Notes under the pieces: generated by a model
Seen by the model: the letters and a program-made list of their open reading frames with translations, nothing else
What the model was told of the DNA's origin: nothing
Databases searched by the model: none
Program-made: the position numbers and the translations under genes
Shown: positions 36,079 to 45,995 of the stretch, piece after piece
Layout: each line of letters opens with the position of its first letter
How positions within the stretch are numbered: the first letter of the stretch is position 1
DNA from: an uncultured Campylobacterales bacterium
Lineage (GTDB): Bacteria > Campylobacterota > Campylobacteria > Campylobacterales > Arcobacteraceae
DNA length: 64,000 nt
Reading direction: 5' to 3'
Assembly (NCBI GenBank): GCA_947494995.1
Contig: CANLWY010000003.1
Span: 1 to 64,000, forward strand

Positions 36079-36298
36079 TATCTGGAGTGTTAACAAAGTT
36101 TTAGTTTTGTTTGTAAAAGCAAGTAACTTATATGTATTGATGTAATATAAAACAAGTAAAGAATATATATTGAAAGTTTGTTCATATAAAAAAGATTGGA
36201 AAACTTGCATTTTACTTAATATATATTCCTTTTTGATATACTTATCCTTTTTAAAAGGATAAAATATTTACAAATAAACGCTACAAATACCATAACTC
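36079..36298. other. Non-coding AT-rich stretch before the S10 promoter
   Basis: Apart from the inverted repeat at 36242-36262 I see no gene or RNA here. Part of it may be further decayed sequence from the methylase relic. An 84-codon reading frame on the minus strand covers it, but has no ribosome binding site and overlaps the relic. Confidence 0.6.
36242..36262. repeat. 21-base perfect inverted repeat upstream of the S10 promoter
   Basis: TTATCCTTTT, one T, AAAAGGATAA. It ends 36 bases before the -35 box of the rpsJ promoter. It could be an operator or the remnant terminator of the decayed gene. Confidence 0.5.
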
Positions 36299-36327
36299 TT
36301 GACATTTAATTAAATTTAAGTTATAAT
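36299..36327 (+). promoter_or_regulatory. Consensus sigma-70 promoter of the S10-spc operon
   Basis: TTGACA (36299-36304), a 17-base spacer, TATAAT (36322-36327): both hexamers and the spacing match the ideal consensus, which is rare in Campylobacterota where the -35 box is usually absent. The discriminator is CCGCGTCC. Transcription should start near 36334, leaving about 60 bases of leader. Confidence 0.85.
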
Positions 36328-36333
36328 CCGCGT

Positions 36334-36373
36334 CCACTAAATGTGGTTAGAGTGCTTTTATGGTACGTCTAAC
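36334..36373 (+). promoter_or_regulatory. Structured leader of the S10-spc operon
   Basis: The predicted 5' end folds as CCAC-TAAAT-GTGG (36334-36346) and then as GTTAGA...TCTAAC (36346-36373), with inner pairs GTGC/GTAC around a bulge. The hairpins sit at the very start of the message, ahead of AAAGGA and the rpsJ ATG. By analogy with ribosomal-protein leaders it may bind a regulatory r-protein; that is inference. Confidence 0.5.
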
Positions 36374-36393
36374 GAGTTCTTTAAAGGAAAAAC

Positions 36394-36708
36394 ATGGAAA
36401 AAATTAGATTAAAGCTTAAAGCTTACGATCATAGAGTTTTAGACAGAAGTGTTGCTTCAATTGTTGAAGCTGTTAAAAGAACTGGTGCTGAGTTGAGAGG
36501 TCCTATTCCTCTTCCAACAAAGATCAGAAAGTATACGGTTCTTAAAGGTCCTCACGTAAACAAAGATTCGAGAGAGCAATTCGAAATCAGAGTACACGCT
36601 AGAATGATTGATATCATTGCAGCAACTCCTGATACAGTTGATTCATTAATGAAACTTGACTTAGCTCCTGAAGTTGATGTTGAAGTTAGATCAATGGGTC
36701 AAGAATAA
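36394..36708 (+). CDS. rpsJ: 30S ribosomal protein S10
   Basis: Small-subunit head protein, also NusE in antitermination. The 104 residues start with [17 protein letters not shown] and contain the family [20 protein letters not shown]. First gene of the 23-gene operon; AAAGGA precedes the ATG, and rplC follows after 17 bases. Confidence 0.98.
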   Translation: MEKIRLKLKAYDHRVLDRSVASIVEAVKRTGAELRGPIPLPTKIRKYTVLKGPHVNKDSREQFEIRVHARMIDIIAATPDTVDSLMKLDLAPEVDVEVRSMGQE

Positions 36709-36725
36709 AAAGAAAGGGTAATTAG

Positions 36726-37301
36726 ATGGAATTTATCGTAGAAAAAATCGGTATGAGTAGAACTGTTTCAGTTCCTGCAACACCTGTTACACTTTTAAAA
36801 GTTCTTGAAACTAAAGTTTGTGACGTAAATGAGGGTGTGGCACTTTGTTCATATAGCTCTGGGAAGAAATTCAACAAAGCTATTGAAGGTCAACAAAAGA
36901 AATATGGTTTAAGTAAAGAGTTTAATAGATTTGCAACATTAACTGTAGCAAATACTGAAGCTGGTGACTTAGATGTTTCTGTTTTAGCTGAAGCTGCTGT
37001 TTTAAGATCAACTTTTAAAACTAAAGGTAGAGGTTTTCAAGGTGGAGTTAAAAGATGGAACTTCGCTGGTGGTAGAGCATCACACGGACACAGAATGGGT
37101 AGAAGAACAGGTTCTATTGGTAACTGTGAGTGGCCAGGTAGAGTAATGCCAGGTAAGAAAATGCCAGGACAATACGGAAATACAAATGTATCTGTAAAAA
37201 ATGATGTAGTTTCATTTGACGCAGAAACTGGTATATTAGTTGTAAAAGGTTCAGTTTCTGGATCAAATGGTAGATTAGGAAGAGTAAGGATTGCTAAATG
37301 A
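36726..37301 (+). CDS. rplC: 50S ribosomal protein L3
   Basis: Early-assembling 23S rRNA binder near the peptidyl transferase centre. The 191 residues include the conserved [13 protein letters not shown] and [12 protein letters not shown] segments of the central loop. AAGGGTAATTAG precedes the ATG. It overlaps rplD by four bases (ATGA), indicating translational coupling. Confidence 0.98.
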   Translation: MEFIVEKIGMSRTVSVPATPVTLLKVLETKVCDVNEGVALCSYSSGKKFNKAIEGQQKKYGLSKEFNRFATLTVANTEAGDLDVSVLAEAAVLRSTFKTKGRGFQGGVKRWNFAGGRASHGHRMGRRTGSIGNCEWPGRVMPGKKMPGQYGNTNVSVKNDVVSFDAETGILVVKGSVSGSNGRLGRVRIAK

Positions 37302-37882
37302 GTACAGTAGTTAACACAAATGAGTTACCAGAGTCTTTCAAAGACATTAACTCACATAACTTATATCTTTATGTAAAATCATACTTAGCTGCTCAAAGAG
37401 CAAATACTGCTAGAGTAAAAAACAGAACAGAAGTTAGCGGTGGTGGTAAAAAACCTAAAGCTCAAAAAGGTTCTGGTGGTGCTAGATGGGGTTCTAAGAG
37501 ATCACCTTTATTTGTAGGTGGTGGACAAATTTTTGGACCAACTAAAAGAAACTACAACCAAAAAATTAATAAAAAGCAAAAAGCATTAGCATTAAATTTT
37601 GCTATTAACGCTCAAGCTGAAAAAGGTTCTTTATTTGTAGCTGATTCAATTAAAGTTGAATCTGGTAAGACTAAAGATGCGGTTTCAATTATTAATGAAT
37701 TAAACCAAAGAGATACTCTTGTTATTGTTGATACAATTGATGAGAAAACTTACTTAGCGTTTAGAAACATTAAAAATTGTTACATGATTGAAAAACAAGA
37801 GATTAATGCATACATTGTAGCTGCATATCACTCAGTGCTTGTTGAAAAATCAGTACTTGAATCATTAACAAAAGAGGCGTAA
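37298..37882 (+). CDS. rplD: 50S ribosomal protein L4
   Basis: 23S rRNA-binding protein whose extended loop lines the exit tunnel; in E. coli L4 also represses its own operon. The 194 residues contain the loop motif [20 protein letters not shown] and [16 protein letters not shown]. Start overlaps the rplC stop. Whether L4 binds the hairpin leader upstream of rpsJ is an open question. Confidence 0.97.
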   Translation: MSTVVNTNELPESFKDINSHNLYLYVKSYLAAQRANTARVKNRTEVSGGGKKPKAQKGSGGARWGSKRSPLFVGGGQIFGPTKRNYNQKINKKQKALALNFAINAQAEKGSLFVADSIKVESGKTKDAVSIINELNQRDTLVIVDTIDEKTYLAFRNIKNCYMIEKQEINAYIVAAYHSVLVEKSVLESLTKEA

Positions 37883-37883
37883 G

Positions 37884-38165
37884 ATGGCAGATATTACAGA
37901 TATTAAAGCAATATTATATACAGAAAAGACAATCGAGCTTCAAGAAAACGGTGTAATCGTTGTTCAAACTAGTCCAAGAATGACTAAAAACGGTTTAAAA
38001 GAAGTATTTAAAGAGTATTTCGGAGTAACTCCATTAAAAGTTAACTCTTTAAGACAAAACGGTAAAGTTAAAAGATTTAGAGGAAGACCTGGAAAAAGAC
38101 CAGACTTCAAAAAGTTTTATGTAACATTACCAGAAGACGCAGAAATTGCGAACTTATCAGCTTAA
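37884..38165 (+). CDS. rplW: 50S ribosomal protein L23
   Basis: Tunnel-exit protein that docks trigger factor and SRP. 93 residues with [20 protein letters not shown] and the basic [18 protein letters not shown] loop. Begins one base after the rplD stop; rplB follows after 11 bases with AAGGAG. Confidence 0.97.
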   Translation: MADITDIKAILYTEKTIELQENGVIVVQTSPRMTKNGLKEVFKEYFGVTPLKVNSLRQNGKVKRFRGRPGKRPDFKKFYVTLPEDAEIANLSA

Positions 38166-38176
38166 GGAGATTATAG

Positions 38177-39004
38177 ATGGCAATTAAAAAATTTAGACCA
38201 ATAACTCCTGCTAGAAGATTCATGTCTGTTATGGATACTTCTGATATTACTTCAAAACCAACAGTTAGATCTTTACTTGTAAAAGTTAAAGCAAATGCTG
38301 GTAGAAATAATAACGGTAGAATTACTTCTAGACACAAAGAAGCAGGTGTTAAGAAATTATATAGAATTATTGATTTCAAAAGAAACAAATTTGGTGTTGA
38401 GGGAACAGTATCAACTATTGAGTACGACCCATATAGAAACTGTAGAATTTGTTTAGTTACTTATGCAGATGGAGATAAAAGATATATCTTACAACCTTCT
38501 GGATTAAAAGTTGGTGATAAAGTACAAGCAGCTGAGTCTGGACTTGATATCTTACCAGGTAACGCAATGAGACTTATCAACATCCCTGTTGGTACAATGG
38601 TTCATAACATTGAGATGAAACCAGGTAAAGGTGGACAAATTGCAAGATCTGCTGGTGGATATGCTCAAATCATGGGTAGAGAAGACAAATATGTAATTAT
38701 GAGACTTCCTTCTGGTGAAATGAGAAAAATCTTAGGTGTATGTATTGCAACTGTAGGTATCGTTGGAAACGAAGACTTCTCTAACATGGTTGTTGGAAAA
38801 GCTGGTAGACAAAGACACTTAGGTAAAAGACCTCAAACTAGAGGTTCTGCGATGAACCCTATTGATCACCCACACGGTGGTGGTGAAGGTAAAACTAACT
38901 CGGGTAGACACCCAGTTACTCCATGGGGTATGCCAACTAAAGGTTATAAAACTAGAAAGAAAAAAGCTAGTGATAAATTAATCATTTCAAGAAGAAAGAA
39001 GTAA
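38177..39004 (+). CDS. rplB: 50S ribosomal protein L2
   Basis: Essential for subunit joining and peptidyl transfer. The 275 residues carry the conserved [15 protein letters not shown] loop with the functionally important histidine, and the [14 protein letters not shown] segment. AAGGAG precedes the ATG. Operon order rplW-rplB-rpsS is standard. Confidence 0.98.
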   Translation: MAIKKFRPITPARRFMSVMDTSDITSKPTVRSLLVKVKANAGRNNNGRITSRHKEAGVKKLYRIIDFKRNKFGVEGTVSTIEYDPYRNCRICLVTYADGDKRYILQPSGLKVGDKVQAAESGLDILPGNAMRLINIPVGTMVHNIEMKPGKGGQIARSAGGYAQIMGREDKYVIMRLPSGEMRKILGVCIATVGIVGNEDFSNMVVGKAGRQRHLGKRPQTRGSAMNPIDHPHGGGEGKTNSGRHPVTPWGMPTKGYKTRKKKASDKLIISRRKK

Positions 39005-39013
39005 GGGTTTAAG

Positions 39014-39289
39014 ATGGCAAGATCAATAAAAAAAGGTCCATTTGTAGACGCACACTTAATGAAGAAAGTTATCAAAGCTGTAGAAGCTAATGATAAGAAA
39101 CCAATTAAAACTTGGTCTAGAAGATCAATGGTTTTACCTGATATGATTGGTTTAACATTTAATGTGCATAACGGTAGAAACTTTGTACCAGTAAATATTA
39201 CAGAAAATCATGTTGGATACAAGTTAGGTGAATTTGCTCCAACTAGAACTTTTAAAGGGCACAAAGGTTCTGTGCAAAGAAAGGTGTAA
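39014..39289 (+). CDS. rpsS: 30S ribosomal protein S19
   Basis: Head protein contacting S13 and the A-site tRNA region. The 91 residues begin [14 protein letters not shown] and end in [18 protein letters not shown], both canonical. Its stop codon overlaps the first of two ATGs of rplV. Confidence 0.98.
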   Translation: MARSIKKGPFVDAHLMKKVIKAVEANDKKPIKTWSRRSMVLPDMIGLTFNVHNGRNFVPVNITENHVGYKLGEFAPTRTFKGHKGSVQRKV

Positions 39290-39291
39290 TG

Positions 39292-39624
39292 ATGGGTAAA
39301 GCAATATTAAAATTTATTAGACTTTCTCCTACAAAAGCTAGACTTATTGCAAGAGAAGTTCAAGGTATGAACGCTGAGTATGCAATCGCATCATTAGAAT
39401 TTACTCCTAACAAAGCTGCTGGAGTTATCTCTAAAGTTATCGCATCAGCTGTAGCAAATGCTGGTTTAGAGCCAGAAGATGCTGTTATTACATCTGCTAG
39501 AGTAGATAAAGGTCCAGTTCTAAAAAGATTCACTCCAAGAGCAAGAGGTAGTGCATCACCAAAACATAAACCAACTGCGCATATCATGATTGAAGTTGCT
39601 GCTGCATCAGAAGGAGACAAGTAA
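39292..39624 (+). CDS. rplV: 50S ribosomal protein L22
   Basis: Lines the exit tunnel with L4; contains [19 protein letters not shown] and the hairpin end [20 protein letters not shown]. Two adjacent ATGs (39289 and 39292) are possible; AAAGG at 39280-39284 is better spaced for 39292, giving 110 residues. Overlaps rpsC by one base. Confidence 0.97.
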   Translation: MGKAILKFIRLSPTKARLIAREVQGMNAEYAIASLEFTPNKAAGVISKVIASAVANAGLEPEDAVITSARVDKGPVLKRFTPRARGSASPKHKPTAHIMIEVAAASEGDK

Positions 39625-40325
39625 TGGGTCAAAAAGTTAATCCAATAGGTTTAAGATTAGGTATCAATAGAAACTGGGAATCTAGATGGTTTCCAAAATT
39701 CTCTAACATGCCTGCAAACGTTGCTGAAGATGACAAAATCAGAAAATACGTTAAGAAAGAGCTTTACTATGCTGGTGTTGCTCAAACTATCGTAGAAAGA
39801 ACTGCAAAGAAAGTAAGAGTTACTATCGTTGCTGCTAGACCTGGTATCATCATTGGTAAAAAAGGTGCAGACGTTGAGAAACTTAAAAACAATCTTTCTG
39901 CATTAGTTGGTAAAGAAATCGCAGTTAACATTAAAGAAGAGAGAAAGCCTCAACTTTCTGGTCAATTAGCTGCTGAGAATGTTGCTCAACAATTAGAAAG
40001 AAGAGTTGCATTTAGAAGAGCTATGAAAAGAGTTATGCAAAATGCTCTTAAATCTGGTGCAAAAGGTATTAAAGTATCTGTTTCTGGTAGACTTGGTGGA
40101 GCTGAAATGGCTAGAACTGAGTGGTACTTAGAAGGTAGAGTTCCTTTACATACTTTAAGAGCTAGAATTGATTACGGTTTCGCTGAAGCTCACACAACTT
40201 ATGGTTGTATTGGTATTAAAGTTTGGATCTTCAAAGGTGAGGTACTTGCAAAAGGTATCCCAACTGAAAAAGACACAGCTTCAAAACCACAAAAAAGAAG
40301 ACCACAAAAGAGAAGAGGTAAGTAA
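39624..40325 (+). CDS. rpsC: 30S ribosomal protein S3
   Basis: Forms the mRNA entry helicase site with S4 and S5. The 233 residues show the N-terminal [20 protein letters not shown], a KH domain with [15 protein letters not shown], and the C-terminal [20 protein letters not shown]. The tail is very basic ([13 protein letters not shown]). Confidence 0.98.
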   Translation: MGQKVNPIGLRLGINRNWESRWFPKFSNMPANVAEDDKIRKYVKKELYYAGVAQTIVERTAKKVRVTIVAARPGIIIGKKGADVEKLKNNLSALVGKEIAVNIKEERKPQLSGQLAAENVAQQLERRVAFRRAMKRVMQNALKSGAKGIKVSVSGRLGGAEMARTEWYLEGRVPLHTLRARIDYGFAEAHTTYGCIGIKVWIFKGEVLAKGIPTEKDTASKPQKRRPQKRRGK

Positions 40326-40327
40326 TT

Positions 40328-40753
40328 ATGTTAATGCCTAAAAGAATGAAATATAGAAAATACCAAAAAGGTAGAAATAGAGGTAAGGCTTCTAGAGGTA
40401 ACTCTCTAGCTTACGGTGAAATTGGTATTAAAGCTGTTGAGCACGGAAGAATTGATTCAAGACAAATCGAAGCTGCCAGAATTGCTATGACTAGAAAAGT
40501 TAAAAGACAAGCAAAAGTATGGATTATGGTATTCCCTGATAAGCCTCTTACTGCTAAACCATTAGAAACAAGAATGGGTAAAGGTAAAGGTGCTATTGAC
40601 AAATGGGTTATGAATATCAAGCCAGGTAGAATTTGTTTCGAGATGGCAGGTGTTGATGAAGCGCTTTCTAGAGAAGCTTTAGCTCTAGCGCAACATAAAT
40701 TACCATTTAAAACAAAAATTGTAACAAGAGATAGCGAAAATGATTTATTCTGA
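40328..40753 (+). CDS. rplP: 50S ribosomal protein L16
   Basis: Organises the A-site side of the large subunit. 141 residues beginning [19 protein letters not shown], with GYRG-type core replaced by [14 protein letters not shown] and the conserved [13 protein letters not shown]. Overlaps rpmC by 14 bases, which suggests tight translational coupling. Confidence 0.97.
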   Translation: MLMPKRMKYRKYQKGRNRGKASRGNSLAYGEIGIKAVEHGRIDSRQIEAARIAMTRKVKRQAKVWIMVFPDKPLTAKPLETRMGKGKGAIDKWVMNIKPGRICFEMAGVDEALSREALALAQHKLPFKTKIVTRDSENDLF

Positions 40754-40931
40754 TTTAAAAGATAAGAGTTTAGAAGAACTAAACACGTTATTAAAAGAGA
40801 AAAAGGTGCTTCTTTTTGAATTAAAAGCTAAGCTAAAAACTATGCAGTTAACTAATACATCTGAATTAAAAGTTGCGAAAAAAGATATCGCACAAATTCA
40901 AACAGCTATTACTGCAGCAAAAGCTAACTAA
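40740..40931 (+). CDS. rpmC: 50S ribosomal protein L29
   Basis: Small tunnel-exit protein made of two helices; 63 residues with [19 protein letters not shown] and [18 protein letters not shown], matching the family. The start lies inside the end of rplP. Confidence 0.95.
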   Translation: MIYSDLKDKSLEELNTLLKEKKVLLFELKAKLKTMQLTNTSELKVAKKDIAQIQTAITAAKAN

Positions 40932-40942
40932 GGATCCAAAGT

Positions 40943-41197
40943 ATGAGTACACATAAAAGAGAGATTCAAGGTGTAGTGGTAAAAAAATCAGGTGATAAAA
41001 CTGCTTCTGTATTAGTTACAAGACAAGTTATTCACCCAAGATATCACAAGACTGTAAAAAGATTTAAGAAATATTTAGTTCATGATGAAAGAAATGAGTT
41101 AAACGTTGGTGACACTGTTGTTGCTATTGAGTGTAGACCATTATCAAAAACTAAATCTTTTAGATTAAAGACAATTGTAGCTACAGGAGTTAAATAA
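40943..41197 (+). CDS. rpsQ: 30S ribosomal protein S17
   Basis: Primary 16S rRNA binder with an OB-fold; 84 residues with [20 protein letters not shown] and [20 protein letters not shown] precedes the ATG by a few bases. It overlaps the rplN ATG by one base. Confidence 0.97.
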   Translation: MSTHKREIQGVVVKKSGDKTASVLVTRQVIHPRYHKTVKRFKKYLVHDERNELNVGDTVVAIECRPLSKTKSFRLKTIVATGVK

Positions 41198-41565
41198 TGA
41201 TTCAAAGTTTTACTAGATTAAACGTAGCTGATAACACTGGTGCAAAAGAGATCATGTGTATCAAAGTTCTTGGTGGATCTAAGAGAAGATATGCTTCTGT
41301 TGGTGACGTTATTGTTGCTTCAGTTAAGAAAGCTTTACCAACTGGTAAAGTTAAAAAAGGTGCTGTTGTTAAGGCTGTTGTTGTTAGAACTCATAAAGAA
41401 GTTCAAAGAGAAAATGGTTCTTTAATCAGATTCGACGATAACGCTGCAGTAATCCTTGATGCAAAAAAAGAACCAATTGGAACAAGAATTTTTGGACCTG
41501 TAGCTAGAGAAGTTAGATACTCAGGTTTCATGAAAATTGTTTCACTTGCTCCGGAGGTATTATAA
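41197..41565 (+). CDS. rplN: 50S ribosomal protein L14
   Basis: Interface protein of the large subunit. 122 residues from [20 protein letters not shown] to [18 protein letters not shown], full family length. The end contains CCGGAGGT, which is the ribosome binding site of rplX. Confidence 0.98.
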   Translation: MIQSFTRLNVADNTGAKEIMCIKVLGGSKRRYASVGDVIVASVKKALPTGKVKKGAVVKAVVVRTHKEVQRENGSLIRFDDNAAVILDAKKEPIGTRIFGPVAREVRYSGFMKIVSLAPEVL

Positions 41566-41566
41566 T

Positions 41567-41806
41567 ATGGCTGTTAAATTAAAGATTAAAAAAGGTGATA
41601 CTGTAAAAATTATCGCTGGTGATGACAAAGGTAAAACTGGTGAAGTTTTAGCTGTTATCCCATCTAAAGCACAAGTAATCGTTAAAGATTGTAAAGTTGC
41701 TAAAAAAACAGTTAAACCTGATCAAGAGAAAAACCCAGAAGGTGGTTTTGTAAACAAAGAGATGCCTATTGATATCTCAAATGTAGCAAAAGTAGAAGGT
41801 GAGTAA
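41567..41806 (+). CDS. rplX: 50S ribosomal protein L24
   Basis: Assembly initiator protein with a KOW motif ([20 protein letters not shown]). The ATG at 41567 ([10 protein letters not shown]) follows GGAGG and gives 79 residues; an earlier in-frame ATG inside rplN would add ten unrelated residues and is rejected. rplE starts two bases after the stop. Confidence 0.96.
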   Translation: MAVKLKIKKGDTVKIIAGDDKGKTGEVLAVIPSKAQVIVKDCKVAKKTVKPDQEKNPEGGFVNKEMPIDISNVAKVEGE

Positions 41807-41807
41807 G

Positions 41808-42356
41808 ATGGCAGCAAGATTATTTGAAAGATATAACTCAGAAATCAAACCAGCTTTAGAGTCAGAGTTCCCAAAAAACAAAATGTTAACTGCAAGGTTA
41901 GACAAAGTTGTTATCTCTGTAGGTGCTGGTGAAGCTATGAAAGATAGTAAATTAATGCAAAACATTCAAGATACTATCTCTTTAATTGCTGGTCAAAAAG
42001 CAGTTAAAGTAATTGCTAAGAAATCAGTTGCTGGTTTTAAAGTAAGAGAAGCAATGCCTGTAGGTGTTAAAGTTACTTTAAGAGGTGAGCAAATGTACAC
42101 TTTCTTAGATAAACTTTGTTCAATCGCATTACCAAGAGTAAAGGACTTTAGAGGTCTAAATAGAAATGGTTTTGATGGTAGAGGAAACTTCAACTTTGGA
42201 TTAGATGAGCAATTAATGTTCCCAGAAGTTGTATATGACAACATCATTAAAACACACGGTATGAATATTTCAATTTCAACAACAGCTGATAATGATCAAG
42301 AAGCATTTAGATTATTAGAGCTTGTTGGAGTACCATTTACTAAAGGAAGAGCGTAA
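41808..42356 (+). CDS. rplE: 50S ribosomal protein L5
   Basis: 5S rRNA-binding protein of the central protuberance. From ATG 41808 ([17 protein letters not shown]) it has 182 residues; GAAGG lies eight bases upstream. An in-frame GTG three codons earlier would overlap rplX. Family segments [14 protein letters not shown] and [15 protein letters not shown] are present. Confidence 0.96.
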   Translation: MAARLFERYNSEIKPALESEFPKNKMLTARLDKVVISVGAGEAMKDSKLMQNIQDTISLIAGQKAVKVIAKKSVAGFKVREAMPVGVKVTLRGEQMYTFLDKLCSIALPRVKDFRGLNRNGFDGRGNFNFGLDEQLMFPEVVYDNIIKTHGMNISISTTADNDQEAFRLLELVGVPFTKGRA

Positions 42357-42541
42357 TGGCAAAGAAATCTATGATTGCAAAACAAAAGAGAACTCCTAAG
42401 TTCTCTTCTAGAGCATATACAAGATGTTCAGTATGTGGTAGACCACATTCAGTTTATAGAGATTTCGGTCTTTGTAGAGTTTGTTTAAGAAAAATGGCTA
42501 ACGAGGGATTACTTCCTGGCGTTAAAAAATCTAGTTGGTAG
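42356..42541 (+). CDS. rpsZ: 30S ribosomal protein S14, zinc-binding type Z
   Basis: Short S14 of 61 residues with a complete zinc ribbon: Cys24 and Cys27 ([16 protein letters not shown]), Cys40 and Cys43 (CRVC). This is the zinc-dependent form; a zinc-free paralogue, if any, is not in the window. ATG overlaps the rplE stop. Confidence 0.97.
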   Translation: MAKKSMIAKQKRTPKFSSRAYTRCSVCGRPHSVYRDFGLCRVCLRKMANEGLLPGVKKSSW

Positions 42542-42555
42542 GAGAATAAAAAGCT

Positions 42556-42954
42556 ATGATGAATGATATAATCGCAGATGCTTTAACAAGAATTAGAAAT
42601 GCTGCAATGAGAAAATTAGAAGTTGCAACATTATTACATTCTAATACAGTAGTTGGTGTTTTAAACGTATTACAACAAAAAGAGTACATAGAATCTTTTA
42701 AGGTAATTGATGGTGAGAATAACAAGAAAACTATTCAAGTTACACTTAAATATGATGATAATGAAAACTCAGTAATTAATGAAATTAAAAGAGTTTCTAC
42801 ACCAGGAAGAAGAGTTTATAAAAACGCTTCTGAAATAAAATCTTTCAAAAACGGATATGGTACAATCATTGTTTCTACAAACAAAGGTGTAATCGCTAAC
42901 GATGAAGCACACGCTGCTAACGTTGGTGGTGAAGTACTATGTACAGTATGGTAG
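42556..42954 (+). CDS. rpsH: 30S ribosomal protein S8
   Basis: Central-domain 16S rRNA binder and, in E. coli, the repressor of the spc operon. 132 residues with [18 protein letters not shown] and the C-terminal [20 protein letters not shown]. Two adjacent ATGs exist; GGAG at 42541 favours the first. Confidence 0.97.
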   Translation: MMNDIIADALTRIRNAAMRKLEVATLLHSNTVVGVLNVLQQKEYIESFKVIDGENNKKTIQVTLKYDDNENSVINEIKRVSTPGRRVYKNASEIKSFKNGYGTIIVSTNKGVIANDEAHAANVGGEVLCTVW

Positions 42955-42963
42955 GAGAGTGTA

Positions 42964-43497
42964 ATGTCTAGAATTGGAAAAAAACCTATCGCAATCCCTT
43001 CAGGGATTGAAGTATCAGTAAATGGTACAGTAATTGATGTAAAAAAAGGTAATAAAACTTCTTCTGTTGAAACACATGGAAGAGTTTCTGTTGAAATTGC
43101 TGATAACAATGTAGTTTTAGGAAAAGTTGGAGAAACTAAAGAATCTCAAGCTTTCTGGGGAACTTATAGAGCATTATTAAATAACGCTATTGAAGGTTTA
43201 GATAAAGGTTTTCAAAAATCTTTAGAAATCAATGGTGTTGGTTATAGAGCTGCTGTTAAAGGTAAAGTTTTAGAACTACAATTAGGATACTCTCACCCAA
43301 TCAATTATGAAATTGCTGAGGGATTAGAGATTTCAGTTGAGAAAAACATTATTCACGTAAAAGGTGCTGACAAACAACAAGTTGGTCAAGCTGCTGCAAT
43401 TATTAGAGGCTACAGAAAACCAGAACCATATAAAGGTAAAGGTGTTAAGTATACTGACGAGCATATCGTTAGAAAAGCCGGTAAAACTGCTAAGTAA
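42964..43497 (+). CDS. rplF: 50S ribosomal protein L6
   Basis: Binds near the sarcin-ricin loop. 177 residues with [18 protein letters not shown] and the C-terminal signature [30 protein letters not shown] precedes the ATG. Confidence 0.98.
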   Translation: MSRIGKKPIAIPSGIEVSVNGTVIDVKKGNKTSSVETHGRVSVEIADNNVVLGKVGETKESQAFWGTYRALLNNAIEGLDKGFQKSLEINGVGYRAAVKGKVLELQLGYSHPINYEIAEGLEISVEKNIIHVKGADKQQVGQAAAIIRGYRKPEPYKGKGVKYTDEHIVRKAGKTAK

Positions 43498-43508
43498 GGT
43501 GTGAAAAA

Positions 43509-43868
43509 ATGAGTAGAGCAAAAGATATAGCAAAAAAGAACTCTTTAAGAGCAATCAGAAAAAGAAGAGTTAGAGGAAATATCAGCGGTACTGCTGAAAC
43601 ACCAAGAGTAACAGTATTTAAATCAAACAGATATTTATCTGCACAAGCAATTAATGATGTTGATGGTGTTACTTTAGCATCGGTTAATTCTAAAGCATTA
43701 GGATTAAGCGCTAACAAAGAAAATGCAGTAAAAGTAGCAGTTACTTTCGCTGAAAACTTAAAAGCTGCTGGTGTTGAAACAGTAGTATTTGATAGAAATG
43801 GATACCTTTATCATGGTGTTGTTGCAGCTTTCGCTGACGCACTAAGAGATAATGGTATCAAATTATAA
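43509..43868 (+). CDS. rplR: 50S ribosomal protein L18
   Basis: 5S rRNA-binding protein; 119 residues with [40 protein letters not shown] and the end [20 protein letters not shown]. Preceded by AAGGTGTG. Confidence 0.97.
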   Translation: MSRAKDIAKKNSLRAIRKRRVRGNISGTAETPRVTVFKSNRYLSAQAINDVDGVTLASVNSKALGLSANKENAVKVAVTFAENLKAAGVETVVFDRNGYLYHGVVAAFADALRDNGIKL

Positions 43869-43877
43869 GGGTTAATG

Positions 43878-44321
43878 ATGGCAGCAGTAAATAGAGAAGA
43901 TTTTCAAGAAGCAATCGTTAAAATCGGAAGAGTAACAAAAGTTGTAAAGGGTGGTAGAAGATTCAGATTTACAGCTTTAGTTGTTGTTGGAGATAAAAAC
44001 GGTACAGTTGGATTTGGTACAGGTAAAGCTAAAGAGGTTCCTGATGCAATTAAGAAAGCTTTAGATGACGCATTCAAGTCTTTAGTAAAAGTTAATATTC
44101 ATGGTACTACAATTGCACATGATATTGAGCATAAATATAACGCAAGTAAAATTCTTTTAAAACCAGCATCTGAAGGTACAGGACTTATCGCAGGTGGTGC
44201 GGCAAGACCAGTTCTTGAGCTTTCTGGAGTTAAAGATATTATTGCAAAATCTTTAGGTTCAAATAATCCAAACAACCTTGTACAAGCTACAGTAGAAGCA
44301 TTAGCAAGAATTAAAGGATAA
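43878..44321 (+). CDS. rpsE: 30S ribosomal protein S5
   Basis: Fidelity and mRNA entry protein. 147 residues from the second of two adjacent ATGs (better spaced from AAGGG). The double-stranded RNA-binding-like domain is [20 protein letters not shown] and the S5 C-terminal domain includes [19 protein letters not shown]. rplO follows after four bases; there is no rpmD gene between them. Confidence 0.97.
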   Translation: MAAVNREDFQEAIVKIGRVTKVVKGGRRFRFTALVVVGDKNGTVGFGTGKAKEVPDAIKKALDDAFKSLVKVNIHGTTIAHDIEHKYNASKILLKPASEGTGLIAGGAARPVLELSGVKDIIAKSLGSNNPNNLVQATVEALARIKG

Positions 44322-44325
44322 TTAG

Positions 44326-44724
44326 ATGGCATTAGATAATTTACAACCAGCAACTGGTAGTACAAAAAATACTAAAAGAGTTGGTAGAGGTCAAGGTTCA
44401 GGAATGGGTAAGACTTCTACAAGAGGTAATAAAGGTCAAAAATCTAGATCAGGATACAAAATTAAAAGAGGTTTCGAAGGTGGTCAACAGCCATTACAAA
44501 AGAGACTTCCAAAAGTTGGATTCTTTTCAAGAGTTGCAAAACCTTATTCGATTAATGTAGATAAAGTTAAGCAAGTTGCTGAGCTTGAAGAAATTACAGT
44601 TGAAACTATTAAATCTGTGTATAAACTTTCTAGAAGGGTTACAAAGGTTAAATTAGTTGGATCAACTGCAAAAGATTTAGTATCTAAGATTAAAGACGAA
44701 AACGTAACAACTACTGGAAACTAA
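44326..44724 (+). CDS. rplO: 50S ribosomal protein L15
   Basis: Late assembly protein with the glycine/arginine-rich N-terminal extension [20 protein letters not shown] and [20 protein letters not shown]. At 132 residues it is slightly shorter than the E. coli protein. secY follows two bases after the stop. Confidence 0.97.
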   Translation: MALDNLQPATGSTKNTKRVGRGQGSGMGKTSTRGNKGQKSRSGYKIKRGFEGGQQPLQKRLPKVGFFSRVAKPYSINVDKVKQVAELEEITVETIKSVYKLSRRVTKVKLVGSTAKDLVSKIKDENVTTTGN

Positions 44725-44726
44725 TT

Positions 44727-45989
44727 ATGAGTAAAGATCTAATAAATAAGATTCTTATTACATTAGGTTTCATTTTACTTTACAGGTTACTGGCATACGT
44801 GCCAGTACCTGGAGTAAATATAGACGTAGTTAAAGAATTCTTCGATTCAAATGCAAATAATGCATTAGGTCTTGTAAATATGTTTAGTGGTAATGCAGTT
44901 GAAAGACTGTCTATTATTTCACTAGGTATTATGCCTTATATTACAGCTTCAATTATTATGGAGCTTCTAGCCGCAACTTTCCCTGCACTTGGTAAAATGA
45001 AAAAAGAACGAGATGGTATGCAAAAATATATGCAAATCATCAGATACACAACAATTGTAATTACACTTATTCAGTCTATTGGTGTATCAATGGGTCTTAA
45101 TTCACTAACTGGTCAAAACGGACAAAGCGCAATTTCAATAGATATGGATACATTTATAGCGGTATCTTCTATTTCTATGTTAACTGGTACAATGCTTCTT
45201 ATGTGGATTGGTGAACAAATCACACAAAAAGGTATTGGTAATGGTATTTCATTAATTATCTTCGCTGGTATTGTTTCTGCAATTCCAAGTGCAATTGGTG
45301 GTACTGTTGATTTAGTTAACAATGGACAAATGAATTTCTTAACTGTAATTGCTATTTTAGTTATTATTTTAGCAACAGTTGGAGCTATTATTTATGTTGA
45401 ATTAGGTGAAAGAAGGGTTCCTGTATCTTACTCAAGAAAAGTAATGATGCAAAACCAAAAGAAAAGAGTTATGAATTATATTCCTATTAAGGTAAACTTA
45501 TCAGGTGTAATTCCAGCAATTTTCGCATCTGCAATTTTAATGTTCCCTGCTACTGTATTACAAGGTAGTCAAAATGAATATTTATTAGTTGTTGCAGATT
45601 ACTTAAGTCCTACATCATATACATTTAATGTATTTATGTTTTTATTTGTAGTTTTCTTTGCATTCTTTTATGCATCAATTACTTTTAATGCAAAAGATAT
45701 TTCAGAAAACTTAAAAAAACAAGGTGGATTTATTCCAGGTGTTAGACCAGGAGCAAGTACAGCTGAGTTTTTAAATGAAACAGCAAGTAGATTAACTTTC
45801 TGGGGAGCTACTTACTTAGGTCTTATTTCAACTGTTCCATGGCTTTTAGTAAAAGCAATGGGAGTACCTTTCTATTTTGGAGGGGTTGCAGTACTTATTG
45901 TTGTACAAGTTGCAATTGATACAATGAGAAAAATCGAAGCACAACAGTACATGAATAAATATGATACATTAAGTGCAGTTGGGCTATAA
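44727..45989 (+). CDS. secY: Preprotein translocase subunit SecY
   Basis: Channel of the Sec translocon, 420 residues with ten transmembrane helices. Helix 1 includes ILITLGFILLYRLLAYVPVP, then GVNIDVVKEFF; the plug and MFSGNAVERLSIISLGIMPY segment follow, and the cytoplasmic loop QKKRVMNYIPIKVNLSGVIP and GFIPGVRPG loop contact SecA and the ribosome. Coupled by position to rplO, the standard end of the spc operon. Confidence 0.98.
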   Translation: MSKDLINKILITLGFILLYRLLAYVPVPGVNIDVVKEFFDSNANNALGLVNMFSGNAVERLSIISLGIMPYITASIIMELLAATFPALGKMKKERDGMQKYMQIIRYTTIVITLIQSIGVSMGLNSLTGQNGQSAISIDMDTFIAVSSISMLTGTMLLMWIGEQITQKGIGNGISLIIFAGIVSAIPSAIGGTVDLVNNGQMNFLTVIAILVIILATVGAIIYVELGERRVPVSYSRKVMMQNQKKRVMNYIPIKVNLSGVIPAIFASAILMFPATVLQGSQNEYLLVVADYLSPTSYTFNVFMFLFVVFFAFFYASITFNAKDISENLKKQGGFIPGVRPGASTAEFLNETASRLTFWGATYLGLISTVPWLLVKAMGVPFYFGGVAVLIVVQVAIDTMRKIEAQQYMNKYDTLSAVGL

Positions 45990-45995
45990 AAGCTT

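Noticed and set aside
35956-36210. 84-codon open frame on the minus strand
   Set aside because: Overlaps the methylase relic read on the other strand, has no ribosome binding site and a low-complexity hydrophobic composition.
41537-41566. Upstream ATG start for rplX inside rplN
   Set aside because: The ATG at 41567 is directly behind GGAGG and matches the family start.
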